Shown here: piece by piece, positions 18,699 through 27,500 of the stretch
Layout: the number at the start of each line of letters is the position of its first letter
Position numbering within the stretch: the stretch's first letter is position 1
Origin: Clostridium_AD sp036569345
GTDB lineage: Bacteria > Bacillota > Clostridia > Clostridiales > Clostridiaceae
Direction of reading: 5' to 3'
Assembly (NCBI RefSeq): GCF_036569345.1
Contig: NZ_DATCQT010000067.1
Span: 1 to 64,000 of the forward strand
DNA: 64,000 bases
Notes under the pieces: model-generated
The model's database searches: none
Seen by the model: the letters and a program-made list of their open reading frames with translations, nothing else
What the model was told of the DNA's origin: nothing
Translations under genes and position numbers: made by a program

Positions 18699-19596
18699 AA
18701 GCTACTTCTTCATAAAGGCTGCTAAAGTTTTCATTGTTTTTTAAAGTTTGAAGATACTTCATAAATGGAATTTTTAACTCATCTCTTTTTAAGGCAAACT
18801 CTACTGTAGCTTCTAGAAAGCCTAATTTATCTCCAACATCATATCTACGTCCTTCAAATATGTACGCATACATATCTTGCTGTGCTATTAATGTCTTTAA
18901 TGCATCAGTTAATTGAATCTCTCCGCCTTTACCAGGTTTAGTATTATCCAATATATCAAATATCTCAGGAGTTATTATATATCTACCAAGTATAGCGATG
19001 TTTGAAGGTGCTACATCAACTCCAGGTTTTTCAACAAGATTATTTACTTTGTATACTTTATCACTAATTTGAATTCCATCAACTATTCCATATTTATCGA
19101 CATTTTCCTTAGGTACTTCTTGAACACCTAAAATTGACGTTCCTTTTTCCTCAAAACAATCCATAAGTTGCTTTAAACATGGGATTTTTGCATCAACTAT
19201 ATCATCACCTAGCATAACAGCAAAAGGTTCATTTCCTACAAAAGCTCTTGCACAATTAATAGCATGTCCAAGTCCTTTCGGTTCTTTTTGTCTTATAAAA
19301 TGTATATTTACCATGTTTGATATATCTCTAACCTGTTTTAAAAGGTTATCTTTATGTTTATTTTCTAGTTCTAACTCAAGTTCTACTGATTTATCAAAGT
19401 GATCTTCAATAGATTTTTTGTTTCTTCCCGTAATAATTAATATTTCTTCTATACCAGATGCAATAGCTTCTTCTATAATATATTGCATAGTAGGCTTATC
19501 AACTATAGGTAGCATTTCTTTAGGTAGTGCCTTTGTAGCTGGTAAAAACCTTGTTCCAAGTCCTGCTGCTGGTATAATAGCTTTTTTAATTCTCAT
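18688..19596 (-). CDS. galU: UTP-glucose-1-phosphate uridylyltransferase
   Basis: Makes UDP-glucose from UTP and glucose-1-phosphate, here as the first gene of the exopolysaccharide operon. The nucleotide loop is AAGLGTRFLPATKALPKEML, followed by LGDDIVDA, VNNLVEKPG, and the C-terminal substrate region GRRYDVGDKLGFLEA. Length is 302 residues, normal for bacterial GalU. The ATG at 19596 is preceded by GAGGAG at a spacing of about 9. The phosphoglucomutase at 38602 can supply glucose-1-phosphate. Confidence 0.96.
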   Translation of the reverse strand: MRIKKAIIPAAGLGTRFLPATKALPKEMLPIVDKPTMQYIIEEAIASGIEEILIITGRNKKSIEDHFDKSVELELELENKHKDNLLKQVRDISNMVNIHFIRQKEPKGLGHAINCARAFVGNEPFAVMLGDDIVDAKIPCLKQLMDCFEEKGTSILGVQEVPKENVDKYGIVDGIQISDKVYKVNNLVEKPGVDVAPSNIAILGRYIITPEIFDILDNTKPGKGGEIQLTDALKTLIAQQDMYAYIFEGRRYDVGDKLGFLEATVEFALKRDELKIPFMKYLQTLKNNENFSSLYEEVACAE

Positions 19597-20015
19597 TTAT
19601 ACATCTCCTCAAATTTGGGTCAAGAACGATCCCGTCCTTCAATATATTGAATTCTTTATTAATTTACACACTTAGAAAAATTTTAATAAAATGTAGTTTT
19701 ATCTCAATATTTTTTTAAAAATATTTTTCCTTCTAAAATGTAAGATTTGATCAGTTGATCATTTTACATTTATCAACATATTATGATTTCCTGATATTTT
19801 ATATGTATTAAAACGTATGTTTTCATTTTAATTTTTCTATGTAATTGGTTGTAATTAGTAATTGTATTAAGTAGAATTTCTTTTTTCCTCTGCTAAAGTA
19901 TAACATAATAGTGCAAATTTTATGTTAAGATTCCATTAAGCTTGCATTAATGTAGCATTGATTTTGACATAAAAGTATCTTTTTTTCTCTTTTTTACATG
20001 CTTTTTAAATGGATC
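19597..20015. other. Leader region upstream of galU, no long gene
   Basis: About 420 AT-rich bases between galU and a possible small reading frame. They should hold the operon promoter and leader. One inverted repeat stands out at 19735-19771; I could not fix a convincing minus-strand promoter by eye, and no riboswitch consensus was recognised. Confidence 0.5.
19735..19771. promoter_or_regulatory. Inverted repeat in the exopolysaccharide leader
   Basis: AAATGTAA and TTACATTT pair around an inner GATC-AGTT-GATC palindrome. The element lies about 140 bases upstream of the galU start. It could be an operator or a leader hairpin. There is no adjacent T-run, so a terminator is unlikely. Confidence 0.4.
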
Positions 20016-20111
20016 TTACATATTTTTCTTTTTAAACTTTAATTGAAACCACTTTTGCATAATAGCTGCAATTAAAACCATTGTCAGCACAGATGTATAC
20101 TGGTATAACAC
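20016..20111 (-). CDS. Possible small single-pass membrane protein (31 aa)
   Basis: From a GTG at 20111 a frame encodes 31 residues: a polar start, a hydrophobic stretch VLTMVLIAAIM, then WFQLKFKKKNM with a basic tail. This one-helix-plus-positive-tail form is seen in type I toxins and in small membrane regulators. The ribosome-binding site is doubtful (AGGA lies about 15 bases upstream). It could instead be a relic of a longer gene. No homologue is recognised, so this is only a candidate. Confidence 0.25.
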   Translation of the reverse strand: MLYQYTSVLTMVLIAAIMQKWFQLKFKKKNM

Positions 20112-20197
20112 ATTCCATATTATTATCCTATATCAAAAATGAATTTTACATACATTAATTTAACTTGCTTTTAAAACCCTTTACATCTCCACGCAAA

Positions 20198-20236
20198 AAA
20201 AAATCAAAAGTTTTTACATAAATCTTTTGATTTTTT
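20198..20236 (-). terminator. Terminator downstream of the YihY gene
   Basis: AAAAAATCAAAAG and CTTTTGATTTTTT form a 13-bp stem around a 13-base loop, with T-runs in both directions. It lies about 210 bases beyond the YihY stop and could also work on the plus strand. Confidence 0.7.
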
Positions 20237-20448
20237 ATAAATACATTAAATTAATTTCCTTTATTTTCATGGCAATTACTGATTAAATATGGAAATTTTG
20301 CTTATTTTCCCTTAATAGTGTCTATAAATAATACTTAAATTTCATTTATAAATTCCGCATTTATGAATATAAACATTTTGTAAACTTGCAAATATAGTAA
20401 AGTAGTTAATATTTTTTATGATGATTCAGCATTTAGGATACTTAACAC

Positions 20449-21285
20449 TTAATACCTCTTGCACTTTGGCTTTTGTTTACCTTCTCGCTGGAATGCTAAT
20501 AGTGCATTAACCTCTCCACCAAGAAGTATTATAACTGAGGTTATATAAAGCCACAGCATAAGTACTATTACTGCTCCTATCCCGCCATATATACTAGCAT
20601 AATTGCTAAAATTATTCACATAATATGCGAACCCTAAAGAGGATATTAACCAACCTAAAGTACTAAAAATTGCTCCAGGCAATACCTCTTTCCATGTTAA
20701 TCTTCTACAAGGAGTAAAATAATATAATGCTGCAAATACAAACGCCATACCACTTAGAGATACTAAGTACCTTATGATATCCCAATTTAATATAAAATTA
20801 CTTGATAGATTTAAGCGTGTCGCAATGGTTCTCCCTATCATTTGTCCAAATACTACTAAAGCTACTGCCACTATTATTACAATGGCAAGTCCTACCATAA
20901 ACAATATAGATATAGTTAGAGTTTTCCAATATGGTCTTGTTTCTTCTTCGTCGTAAGCTTTATTTAATCCCCTTATTATGGCTCTAAATCCATTGGACCC
21001 CGACCAAATTATACCTATTATACTTAATGATAATATATTCCCATTTGCTGAGCGTGACATACTTGTTACTGTAGTGTATATTAAATCAAAAGCACTCTTG
21101 GGTACTATTTGGTATAGATATATAAGTACATCCCCACTTTTTAAATCACTATACCCTAATATGATAAGTATTAGCATTAAAAAAGGAAAAAACGATAACA
21201 ATAAATCATAAGCAAGCTGAGCTGCCAAAGCACTAATATCATCATCTATAACTCTACAAAAAAGTTCTTTTAATTGTTTAAACAT
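20449..21285 (-). CDS. YihY/BrkB family membrane protein
   Basis: A 278-residue inner-membrane protein with about six hydrophobic segments and the YihY/UPF0761 features: DISALAAQLAYDLLLSFFP near the N-terminus, WSGSNGFRAIIRGLNKAYD, and GGIGAVIVLMLWLYITSVII near the C-terminus. The family was once called ribonuclease BN by mistake; its real function is unknown. ATG at 21285 follows AAGAGGT. It is a single-gene unit with its own terminator, divergent from the amidase gene. Confidence 0.93.
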   Translation of the reverse strand: MFKQLKELFCRVIDDDISALAAQLAYDLLLSFFPFLMLILIILGYSDLKSGDVLIYLYQIVPKSAFDLIYTTVTSMSRSANGNILSLSIIGIIWSGSNGFRAIIRGLNKAYDEEETRPYWKTLTISILFMVGLAIVIIVAVALVVFGQMIGRTIATRLNLSSNFILNWDIIRYLVSLSGMAFVFAALYYFTPCRRLTWKEVLPGAIFSTLGWLISSLGFAYYVNNFSNYASIYGGIGAVIVLMLWLYITSVIILLGGEVNALLAFQREGKQKPKCKRY

Positions 21286-21623
21286 AAATGTTACCTCTTT
21301 TCTAAGTTGAGAATTTATCCACTACTATAAGTAATCTACTATTCTAGGTAATCTAGAAGATTCGGCATGTAGATTGTTCTTATTGTAGAGCATTCGTTAA
21401 TAGACTCATTATATACTATCTATCACTGCTTATACATACTCTCACCTTCACTGATTATAAATTATCTAGTTATATTAACTTCTACTGCTAAATTATATAA
21501 CGATTGGCTATGAATTTTACTATACTTATATTGAAGGCTTAATATATGTTGTAGAGAATTTTAATACCTACTCTGATATAATATGTATTATAGAGAGATA
21601 TTATTAGTGAGGAGGTCAAAAAT
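21286..21623. promoter_or_regulatory. Divergent promoter region of YihY and the amidase
   Basis: This 338-base gap holds a good extended -10 (TGATATAAT, with TATAAT at 21577-21582) for the plus-strand amidase about 40 bases ahead of its start. A clear -35 at ideal spacing was not found. Nothing else recognisable. Confidence 0.5.
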
Positions 21624-22412
21624 ATGAAATTAGCACTAGCTCAATTAGATATTACCTTTGAAGATAAAGTTATAAATAAAGAAACTGTCATGTATTACAT
21701 AAAATACGCAGTCTCTGAAAAAGTGAATATGATTTTTTTCCCTGAAATGACTTTAACCGGGTTTTCTATGAATACTTCCTATGTAGGTGAAAATAATAAT
21801 GAAACCTTAGATTTTTTCAAGGAAATGAGTTTTAAATATAATATTTTTATAGGTTTTGGTTATGTGGAAGGAACGTCACATTGTAAAAATAAATATTCTG
21901 TAGTGGCGCCTAGTGGTGTGGAACTTGTAAATTACAACAAAATTCACTCGTTCTCATTTGGAGAGGAAAATAATTTTTATGAAAGTGGAAATGAAATCAA
22001 AGTATTTAGCGCTTTTGGTTTCACCATATCTCCTTTTATCTGCTACGATCTACGCTTCCCAGAAATATTTCAGTTAACTTCTAAAACTGCAAACCTTATT
22101 ACTGTTGCAGCTAATTGGCCTATAGAACGTCGTGATCACTGGGTAACTCTACTAAAATCAAGAGCTATAGAAAATCAATGTTACATAGCAGGGATAAACC
22201 GAGTTGGAGAAGGCAATGGTTTAAACTACAGTGGCGACTCCATGATTGTAGATCCATTAGGGAATATAATAAGCACCTTATATATGGAGGAAGGTTTGGT
22301 TATAGCTTATATCAACACTGATGACGTAACTGAGGTTAGAAAAACATTTAGACTTAAAGAAGATAGAAAAGAAACGTTATATTATAATATGTATTGTCCT
22401 AGTAATAATTAG
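21624..22412 (+). CDS. Carbon-nitrogen hydrolase (nitrilase superfamily amidase)
   Basis: A cytoplasmic amidase with the Glu-Lys-Cys triad visible: Glu41 in FFPEMTLTGF, Lys106 in NKIHSFSFGEE, and Cys140 in PFICYDLRFPE. The 262-residue length and the CYDLRFPE signature match the YafV/Nit2 branch, which hydrolyses omega-amides such as ketoglutaramate and ketosuccinamate in metabolite repair. The exact substrate is inferred. ATG follows GAGGAGG. The gene stands alone and ends before a terminator at 22533. Confidence 0.9.
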   Translation: MKLALAQLDITFEDKVINKETVMYYIKYAVSEKVNMIFFPEMTLTGFSMNTSYVGENNNETLDFFKEMSFKYNIFIGFGYVEGTSHCKNKYSVVAPSGVELVNYNKIHSFSFGEENNFYESGNEIKVFSAFGFTISPFICYDLRFPEIFQLTSKTANLITVAANWPIERRDHWVTLLKSRAIENQCYIAGINRVGEGNGLNYSGDSMIVDPLGNIISTLYMEEGLVIAYINTDDVTEVRKTFRLKEDRKETLYYNMYCPSNN

Positions 22413-22515
22413 ACATAACCGTAAGAAATTTCGCCATAACACCTTGCGCAAAAAGCGACAAAACTATTGAAATGTCATATTAATTTGTTTAATCTATTTT
22501 CAGATAATTAAAAAT

Positions 22516-22649
22516 TTATCCACAATTTAAAGAAAGTTATCCACTAAAAGAGGATAACTTTTTATATTTAGTCACTTAATAAACCATAAAATACCAATAA
22601 ATACATTGTTTATGTAAATTTATTAGATTTAACAGAATAGTTATACACA
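22516..22649 (+). other. Cluster of DnaA-box-like sequences
   Basis: TTATCCACA at 22516-22524 and TTATACACA at 22641-22649 both fit the bacterial DnaA box TTATNCACA exactly, and TTATCCACT at 22537-22545 differs by one base. All point the same way in 134 bases of non-coding DNA. No replication gene is near, so this is not an obvious origin. The middle copy also forms a terminator arm. Confidence 0.45.
22533..22566 (+). terminator. Terminator after the amidase gene
   Basis: AAAGTTATCC and GGATAACTTT form a 10-bp stem with a 9-base loop and a short T-run. It lies about 120 bases after the amidase stop. Confidence 0.75.
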
Positions 22650-22772
22650 GGCATGAAATAACTTTAAAGTATTCATAACATTATTAACTTAGAAAAAGTT
22701 AACAATTTATTACCTCAATCCCGCCTTTATTATACCCTGAAAAACCTAAAATTTCAAGGTAAAATTATCAAT

Positions 22773-23042
22773 TTATAGTAGTTTATAAATGTATGTGAAA
22801 AATATAAATATTTCCACTAACATTATCACTGGTATTCCTATTACAAATTTATTATGTTGAGTTTTATGCCTAAATAAACGCATACCTATAAATATACCCA
22901 AAGCTCCAAAAGCAAAAGCTATAGTGAAAAGGGTTCTCTCTGGAGTTCTCCATCCACCCTTTCGTGATTTCTTCTTATCTGAATACATAGCAAAAATACC
23001 GTATAAGTTAATAGCCAAAATATAATACAAAAATATTTCCAT
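22773..23042 (-). CDS. DUF1294 small membrane protein
   Basis: An 89-residue protein with three hydrophobic segments and the DUF1294 pattern: YSDKKKSRKGGWRTPERTL followed by FGALGIFIGMRLFRHKTQH. The family (B. subtilis YsdA type) has no established function. ATG at 23042 follows GGAGGC. It is monocistronic by position, convergent with the amidase gene. Confidence 0.92.
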   Translation of the reverse strand: MEIFLYYILAINLYGIFAMYSDKKKSRKGGWRTPERTLFTIAFAFGALGIFIGMRLFRHKTQHNKFVIGIPVIMLVEIFIFFTYIYKLL

Positions 23043-23343
23043 TTTCTGCCTCCATCTAAATTCTATTAGTTTAATTATATAATAAATACAAGGTCAAAAT
23101 CAATGGTGTTCTTTTAATAGAATCAAAAATAATACTAAGGATTCTGCTAGTATGAATCACATAGAGTTCACATAAACATTTGATATTTTTTCTATAATTG
23201 CATGTTAATATAAAAACATAGAAGACCTTAAAAAAATATTAATCTTCAATATAATATAGTTGTTTATTAATATAAGTTAAAAACAACACAATGTTTATTA
23301 TGGATAGTATTAACACTATATTTGCAGCAAGGAGGATTTAGTT
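23043..23343. other. Intergenic region, no feature recognised
   Basis: About 300 AT-rich bases between two divergent membrane-protein genes. Apart from the GGAGG ribosome-binding site at its right end I see no gene, hairpin or clear promoter pair. Confidence 0.5.
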
Positions 23344-24189
23344 ATGAAAATAAAAAAAATTAATCATTTAAAAATTGTAATAGACACCCTTATGGTAGTT
23401 ATTTTTGTATTATTATACAATTACCTGGTGTTGGGGATGCTATTTCACGAAGTAGTAGGATTAGCTATTGGTGCAGTAATTTTACTTCATTGCGGATTAA
23501 ATTGGAAATGGATAAAAGGTGTAACTTTAAAAATATTTAAAAGCAAATTACCGCTAAAAACTAGAATTGGTTATTTTCTAAACATACTTTTGTTAATTAA
23601 CGTTATAATTATAATTATTAGTGGAGTACTTATTTCTAAAAAGCTATTTCCTGGTTTCACACTAAGTGTTGGTAAGTCTCTACAGATTTTACACATATCT
23701 TTATCCTATTTTTGTCTTTTGTTAATAGGAATCCATGTAGGTCTTCACTGGAATTGGGTAATGATTACTTTCAGAAAAATATTTAAAATAACTGATAAAA
23801 AGAAAATATATTATTATATCTCTAAAATTTTGATGATTTTAGTATTAACCTTTGGCATTTATAGTGCTTATTCAGTAAACTTTGTATCCAAAATTTCAAT
23901 AACTCCAGTATTTAGTAGTTTTACCTCACCTAGTAGTGGTGAAAACGAGATGAAAAAGGGAAGTTTTAAATCAATTGAAGGAGCCGATGGTTCAACACAA
24001 GAAAAGAGAAAACCAATGGAAGGATCCAGTGGCTCACCTCAAGAAAATGGGAAATCAAAGGGTATTGGATTAAATAATCCAAGTGTTTTAGGAGTAATAA
24101 CTTCAAACCTTGGAGTTATATCTTTATTTTCTATAATAACATTTTATATAGAAAAACTATTCTCTAAAAGGAAGAAAGAAGTAGGGTAG
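23344..24189 (+). CDS. DUF4405 cytochrome b-like membrane protein
   Basis: A 281-residue membrane protein with about five hydrophobic segments. Histidines sit in repeated positions within them: FHEVVG, LLHCGLNWKW, LQILHISLSY and IHVGLHWNW. This is the pattern of DUF4405 proteins, thought to bind b-type heme in the membrane. A loop near residues 195-240 holds two similar segments (EGADGSTQEKRKPMEG and EGSSGSPQENGK), an internal duplication. A last hydrophobic helix and a basic tail follow. The redox partner is not visible nearby. ATG follows AAGGAGG. Confidence 0.8.
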   Translation: MKIKKINHLKIVIDTLMVVIFVLLYNYLVLGMLFHEVVGLAIGAVILLHCGLNWKWIKGVTLKIFKSKLPLKTRIGYFLNILLLINVIIIIISGVLISKKLFPGFTLSVGKSLQILHISLSYFCLLLIGIHVGLHWNWVMITFRKIFKITDKKKIYYYISKILMILVLTFGIYSAYSVNFVSKISITPVFSSFTSPSSGENEMKKGSFKSIEGADGSTQEKRKPMEGSSGSPQENGKSKGIGLNNPSVLGVITSNLGVISLFSIITFYIEKLFSKRKKEVG

Positions 24190-24207
24190 GTGCGTATACT
24201 AAAGATA

Positions 24208-24242
24208 AGCAGACGGTTGTGTTTTAAACCTTCTGCTTTTTC
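24208..24242 (+). terminator. Terminator after the DUF4405 gene
   Basis: An imperfect stem of AGCAGA-GGTT with AACC-TCTGCT is followed by TTTTT. It begins about 20 bases after the stop codon. Confidence 0.8.
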
Positions 24243-24427
24243 TATACTCATACCAATTCCTTAAGCCGGTAGTCTACAAATTTTATCTAATTATTATTAC
24301 TTTTATGTTTTTTTATTTAGCCACGTATTTAGCGTTCGCCTGCCAAAGCACGCCTGCCAACCATTGAAACTCTATTTTTCCCTTTAGCATCCCCATCTGT
24401 TACACACGCAGGGTAACTAAACATAAC

Positions 24428-24548
24428 AGTATCGCAATTCTCCATAGTGATTTGCAATTAGAAGCGTATTCGCAAATGATTAGAATTTCTTAATGCAATT
24501 TCCAGTCTCAAGCTCTAATTGCAAGGCACGCCGGAGAATTGCGATACT
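24428..24548. repeat. Long nested inverted repeat next to sbcC
   Basis: A perfect 16-bp inverted repeat (AGTATCGCAATTCTCC at 24428 and its complement ending at 24548) encloses a second inverted pair, TTGCAATTAGAAGC and GCTCTAATTGCAA. The whole could fold into a hairpin of about 120 bases. It lies a few bases from the sbcC stop. It may be a small non-autonomous element or a structured RNA. Confidence 0.75.
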
Positions 24549-24554
24549 CTCTGC

Positions 24555-27500
24555 TTACGTATATTCTAGTTTTACCTTGCTGCCTCCCTGTCCCTGCTCT
24601 GCCGGAGATACTATCAATTTTATTGGAACTCTACTACGAAGTTCCTCCACGTGACTTATTATCCCCACAGACAATGTACTTGAATGAAGTTTTTCAAGTG
24701 AATTCATTACTGTGTCTAATAAATCTGTATCTAATGTTCCAAACCCCTCATCTAGGAAGAAGAATTCTAGTGGAGCACTACCCTTTAATTGAATCTGCGA
24801 GGAAAGTGCAAGTGCAAGACATAATGACGTTAAAAAAGTTTCTCCACCGGACAATGTATTGGTTTCACGCCTTGTTCCTCCATTGAAGTCATCCCTCATT
24901 ACAAAGGCTCCATCAGCGTCAAGCTCCAATGCATACCGTCCTCTTGTTATGTCTTTTAGCCGCTCAGACGCTTCCATTGATATATATTTAAGTTGCTTCA
25001 TAGCTACATATTCTACAAATTTATTTCCTTGAATTAAAGTGTCAAGTTCTCTTAGAAGACCAAGCTTATGCTCTACTTCACCCCTTTTTATTAAAAGGGC
25101 CTTAACTTCTCCAATTTTTCTTTCCATTTCCTCAAGTGCTCTAAATTGAGCGCCTATTTCTTTGGTTTTTTCCTCTAAAAATGTTCCAACTATTTCTCTT
25201 TTTTCTTTTAATTCTTCAAATAGGGTCACATCTATGTCTTTTCCCTGGAGCATTTTTTCTAGTCTTTGCAAATTATCTAGGATGCTACTTAGCGCTTGTT
25301 CGTATTGTTTTATTTCTTTTTCAAGTAATATCAATGTTTGTCTTGGAATTAAATAAAGGCAAGCTATTGTGCTAGTTTCAAATAGATTTTCTTTAAGAGA
25401 TACATTTAATCTTTCTTGTCCGCCTGTAAGCATCTTTAAAAGCATCTCATTTTTGTTTTCTTCACTGGTCTTACGAGTAAGTACATTTTGCTTTTCTGAA
25501 TTTTCTCTTTCTAAAATGTCTTTTAAACTGGCTTCTTTTAAAGTGATATCTTTTATTTTATTTCTTACCTTTTCTATTTCAGTTTTTGGAGTAATCGCCT
25601 CTAAAAAATCAGTTGCAATTGAAGGTGTGAATCCACAGAGTTCAACTATTTGTTTAGTCAAACGATCTATTTCCGACTTTTTCTCCTTACCACTGGTTTC
25701 TATTTCTGTTTTTAAACTTCCAAGATCCCTTAAAGACTTATCCACCTCGACTTTTTCCTCTTCCAAAATTACGAGTTCTACTCGAAGTTTTTTCATGGTG
25801 GCGGTTAGTTTTATTACCTCATTATCTATTGCTTTAACTCGTTGTATTTTTTCTTTTATCGACAATGTATTTATATTACCATTTTGGTTTTGCTTATTAA
25901 TGCCCTCTTTCTGAGGGGAGTCCTCTTTCTGAAGCAAGTCCTCTTGCTGAAGCAAGTTCTCTTGCCTACATAAGGCCTCTTGCATTCTCAAATTCTCTCC
26001 ACTGATTAACTGTTGATTTAAAAGTTTGTATTTTTCTTGTAACATCTTTAACTGACTTAATGTAGCCGTTAGCTCGGAATTTATTTGACCTAACGCTTCA
26101 TTTTCCTTCCTTAACCCTTCTCCAAGTTTAACTTCCTCCATGTCTATTTTGCTTTTTCCATCACGAATTTTAAGGAACATGGAGTCTAACTCTGTTTTTT
26201 CTTTATTGTAAATATTGAGTTTTTTCTTAAACTCAATTAATGATTTTTCGGATGTGTTCTTTTCCTTCAACATCTCTTCAATATTTACATCCTTAAGCTT
26301 AGCAGATACTAAAAGTAATTGATTATTTATATATTCCTCATCTCTTAAAAACTCTGCAAACTTTATTTGATCCTTTTGAAGTTCTTTAGATGAATTTTCT
26401 AAGTTTAATTCAGCATTTTGCTTTAGGCTTTTCTTCTCTTCTAAAACAGTATCTTCTATTGTCTCTGCTATTTTTGGATGATGCTCCGACCCACATACTG
26501 GACATAGGTTTCCTTCTTGCAAATTAGAAGCTAAAATTGCAGCTAGGCCCTCCCGCTCTATTGACCTTATTTCACCTTCTAAAATTTTAACCTGAGCTTT
26601 TACACTTTCTATAGTCACTAGGTTGTTTTTTATATTTAAGCTAATTTTCGTTTTTTCACTGCTGATATTCTTATATTTTTCCTTAAGTTCATCCTTTATT
26701 TTATGGTTTTCTACAGCTTTTTCTAAGCAATCACGAAGTATGCTATATGCTTCTTGTTTCTCTAACAACAAATTATTATCTCCCGGGAAATTATTCGCTA
26801 TTTCCACACTTTTTCTCTCTAAAATTGCTAATTTATTTCCTTCATTTTCTTTAAGTATAATGGCCTCTTTATGTTTTAGTTCTGTACCAAGAGAAGCTTT
26901 CTTTAAGGCCTCACCTTTATTTTTAAGCTCTTCTACATTTTTTGCAACGGCCAAAACTTCTAGTTCACTATTATAAGTGTTATAAAGATTTTCTCTATAT
27001 TCTGGCAAAATTTCTATTTCACTTAGCTTTTTTTCAATTATTAACAACTGATTTTCTTTATTTGTCTTATTAGCATTAATATTAGCGTAATTTATATTTT
27101 CTTTCTTTATAGAAGTCGAAAGTTCCATATGCTTTTTTAAAAGAATATCTTTTTCATTAGCTAAATAACTTATTTTCTCTTCAATATATGTAGCTTGCTT
27201 AAGGCTTACTTCTTTCTCAATTAAAATCGGCAGTTCATTGTTTTTAAAGCTCCAAGCTTTATCATATAAGATTTTTGTGATATTTGACTTTTTAGATATA
27301 AATAAAAAATCACTGTTTAACTTAACAAGTTCAACTTGGTTTAGGTCTAAGCTTTTTTTCGTTCCATCTACATTATCAATAAAAGGTTTTACATTTAGTG
27401 CTAGAGTTCCTTTGGTGAATTTTTCTTTTTTGTTTTTGATTTCTTCAGCTTGCTTATTTAACAAATTCTGTTTTTCTATATACTTGTTTTTTTCTTGTTG

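Noticed and set aside
22430..22470. ATAACCGTAAG after the amidase gene as another REP copy
   Set aside because: It lacks the GTCCC part and the TTAAC palindrome.
22516..22649. Replication origin
   Set aside because: No dnaA, dnaN or other origin genes are nearby and there is no AT-rich unwinding element distinct from the general background.
25369..25914. Long plus-strand open frames (up to 181 codons) opposite sbcC, sbcD, addA and addB
   Set aside because: They are antisense frames of well-identified genes, rich in Ser, Phe and Leu as expected for the complement of Lys/Glu-rich coding sequence, and none has an independent start signal.
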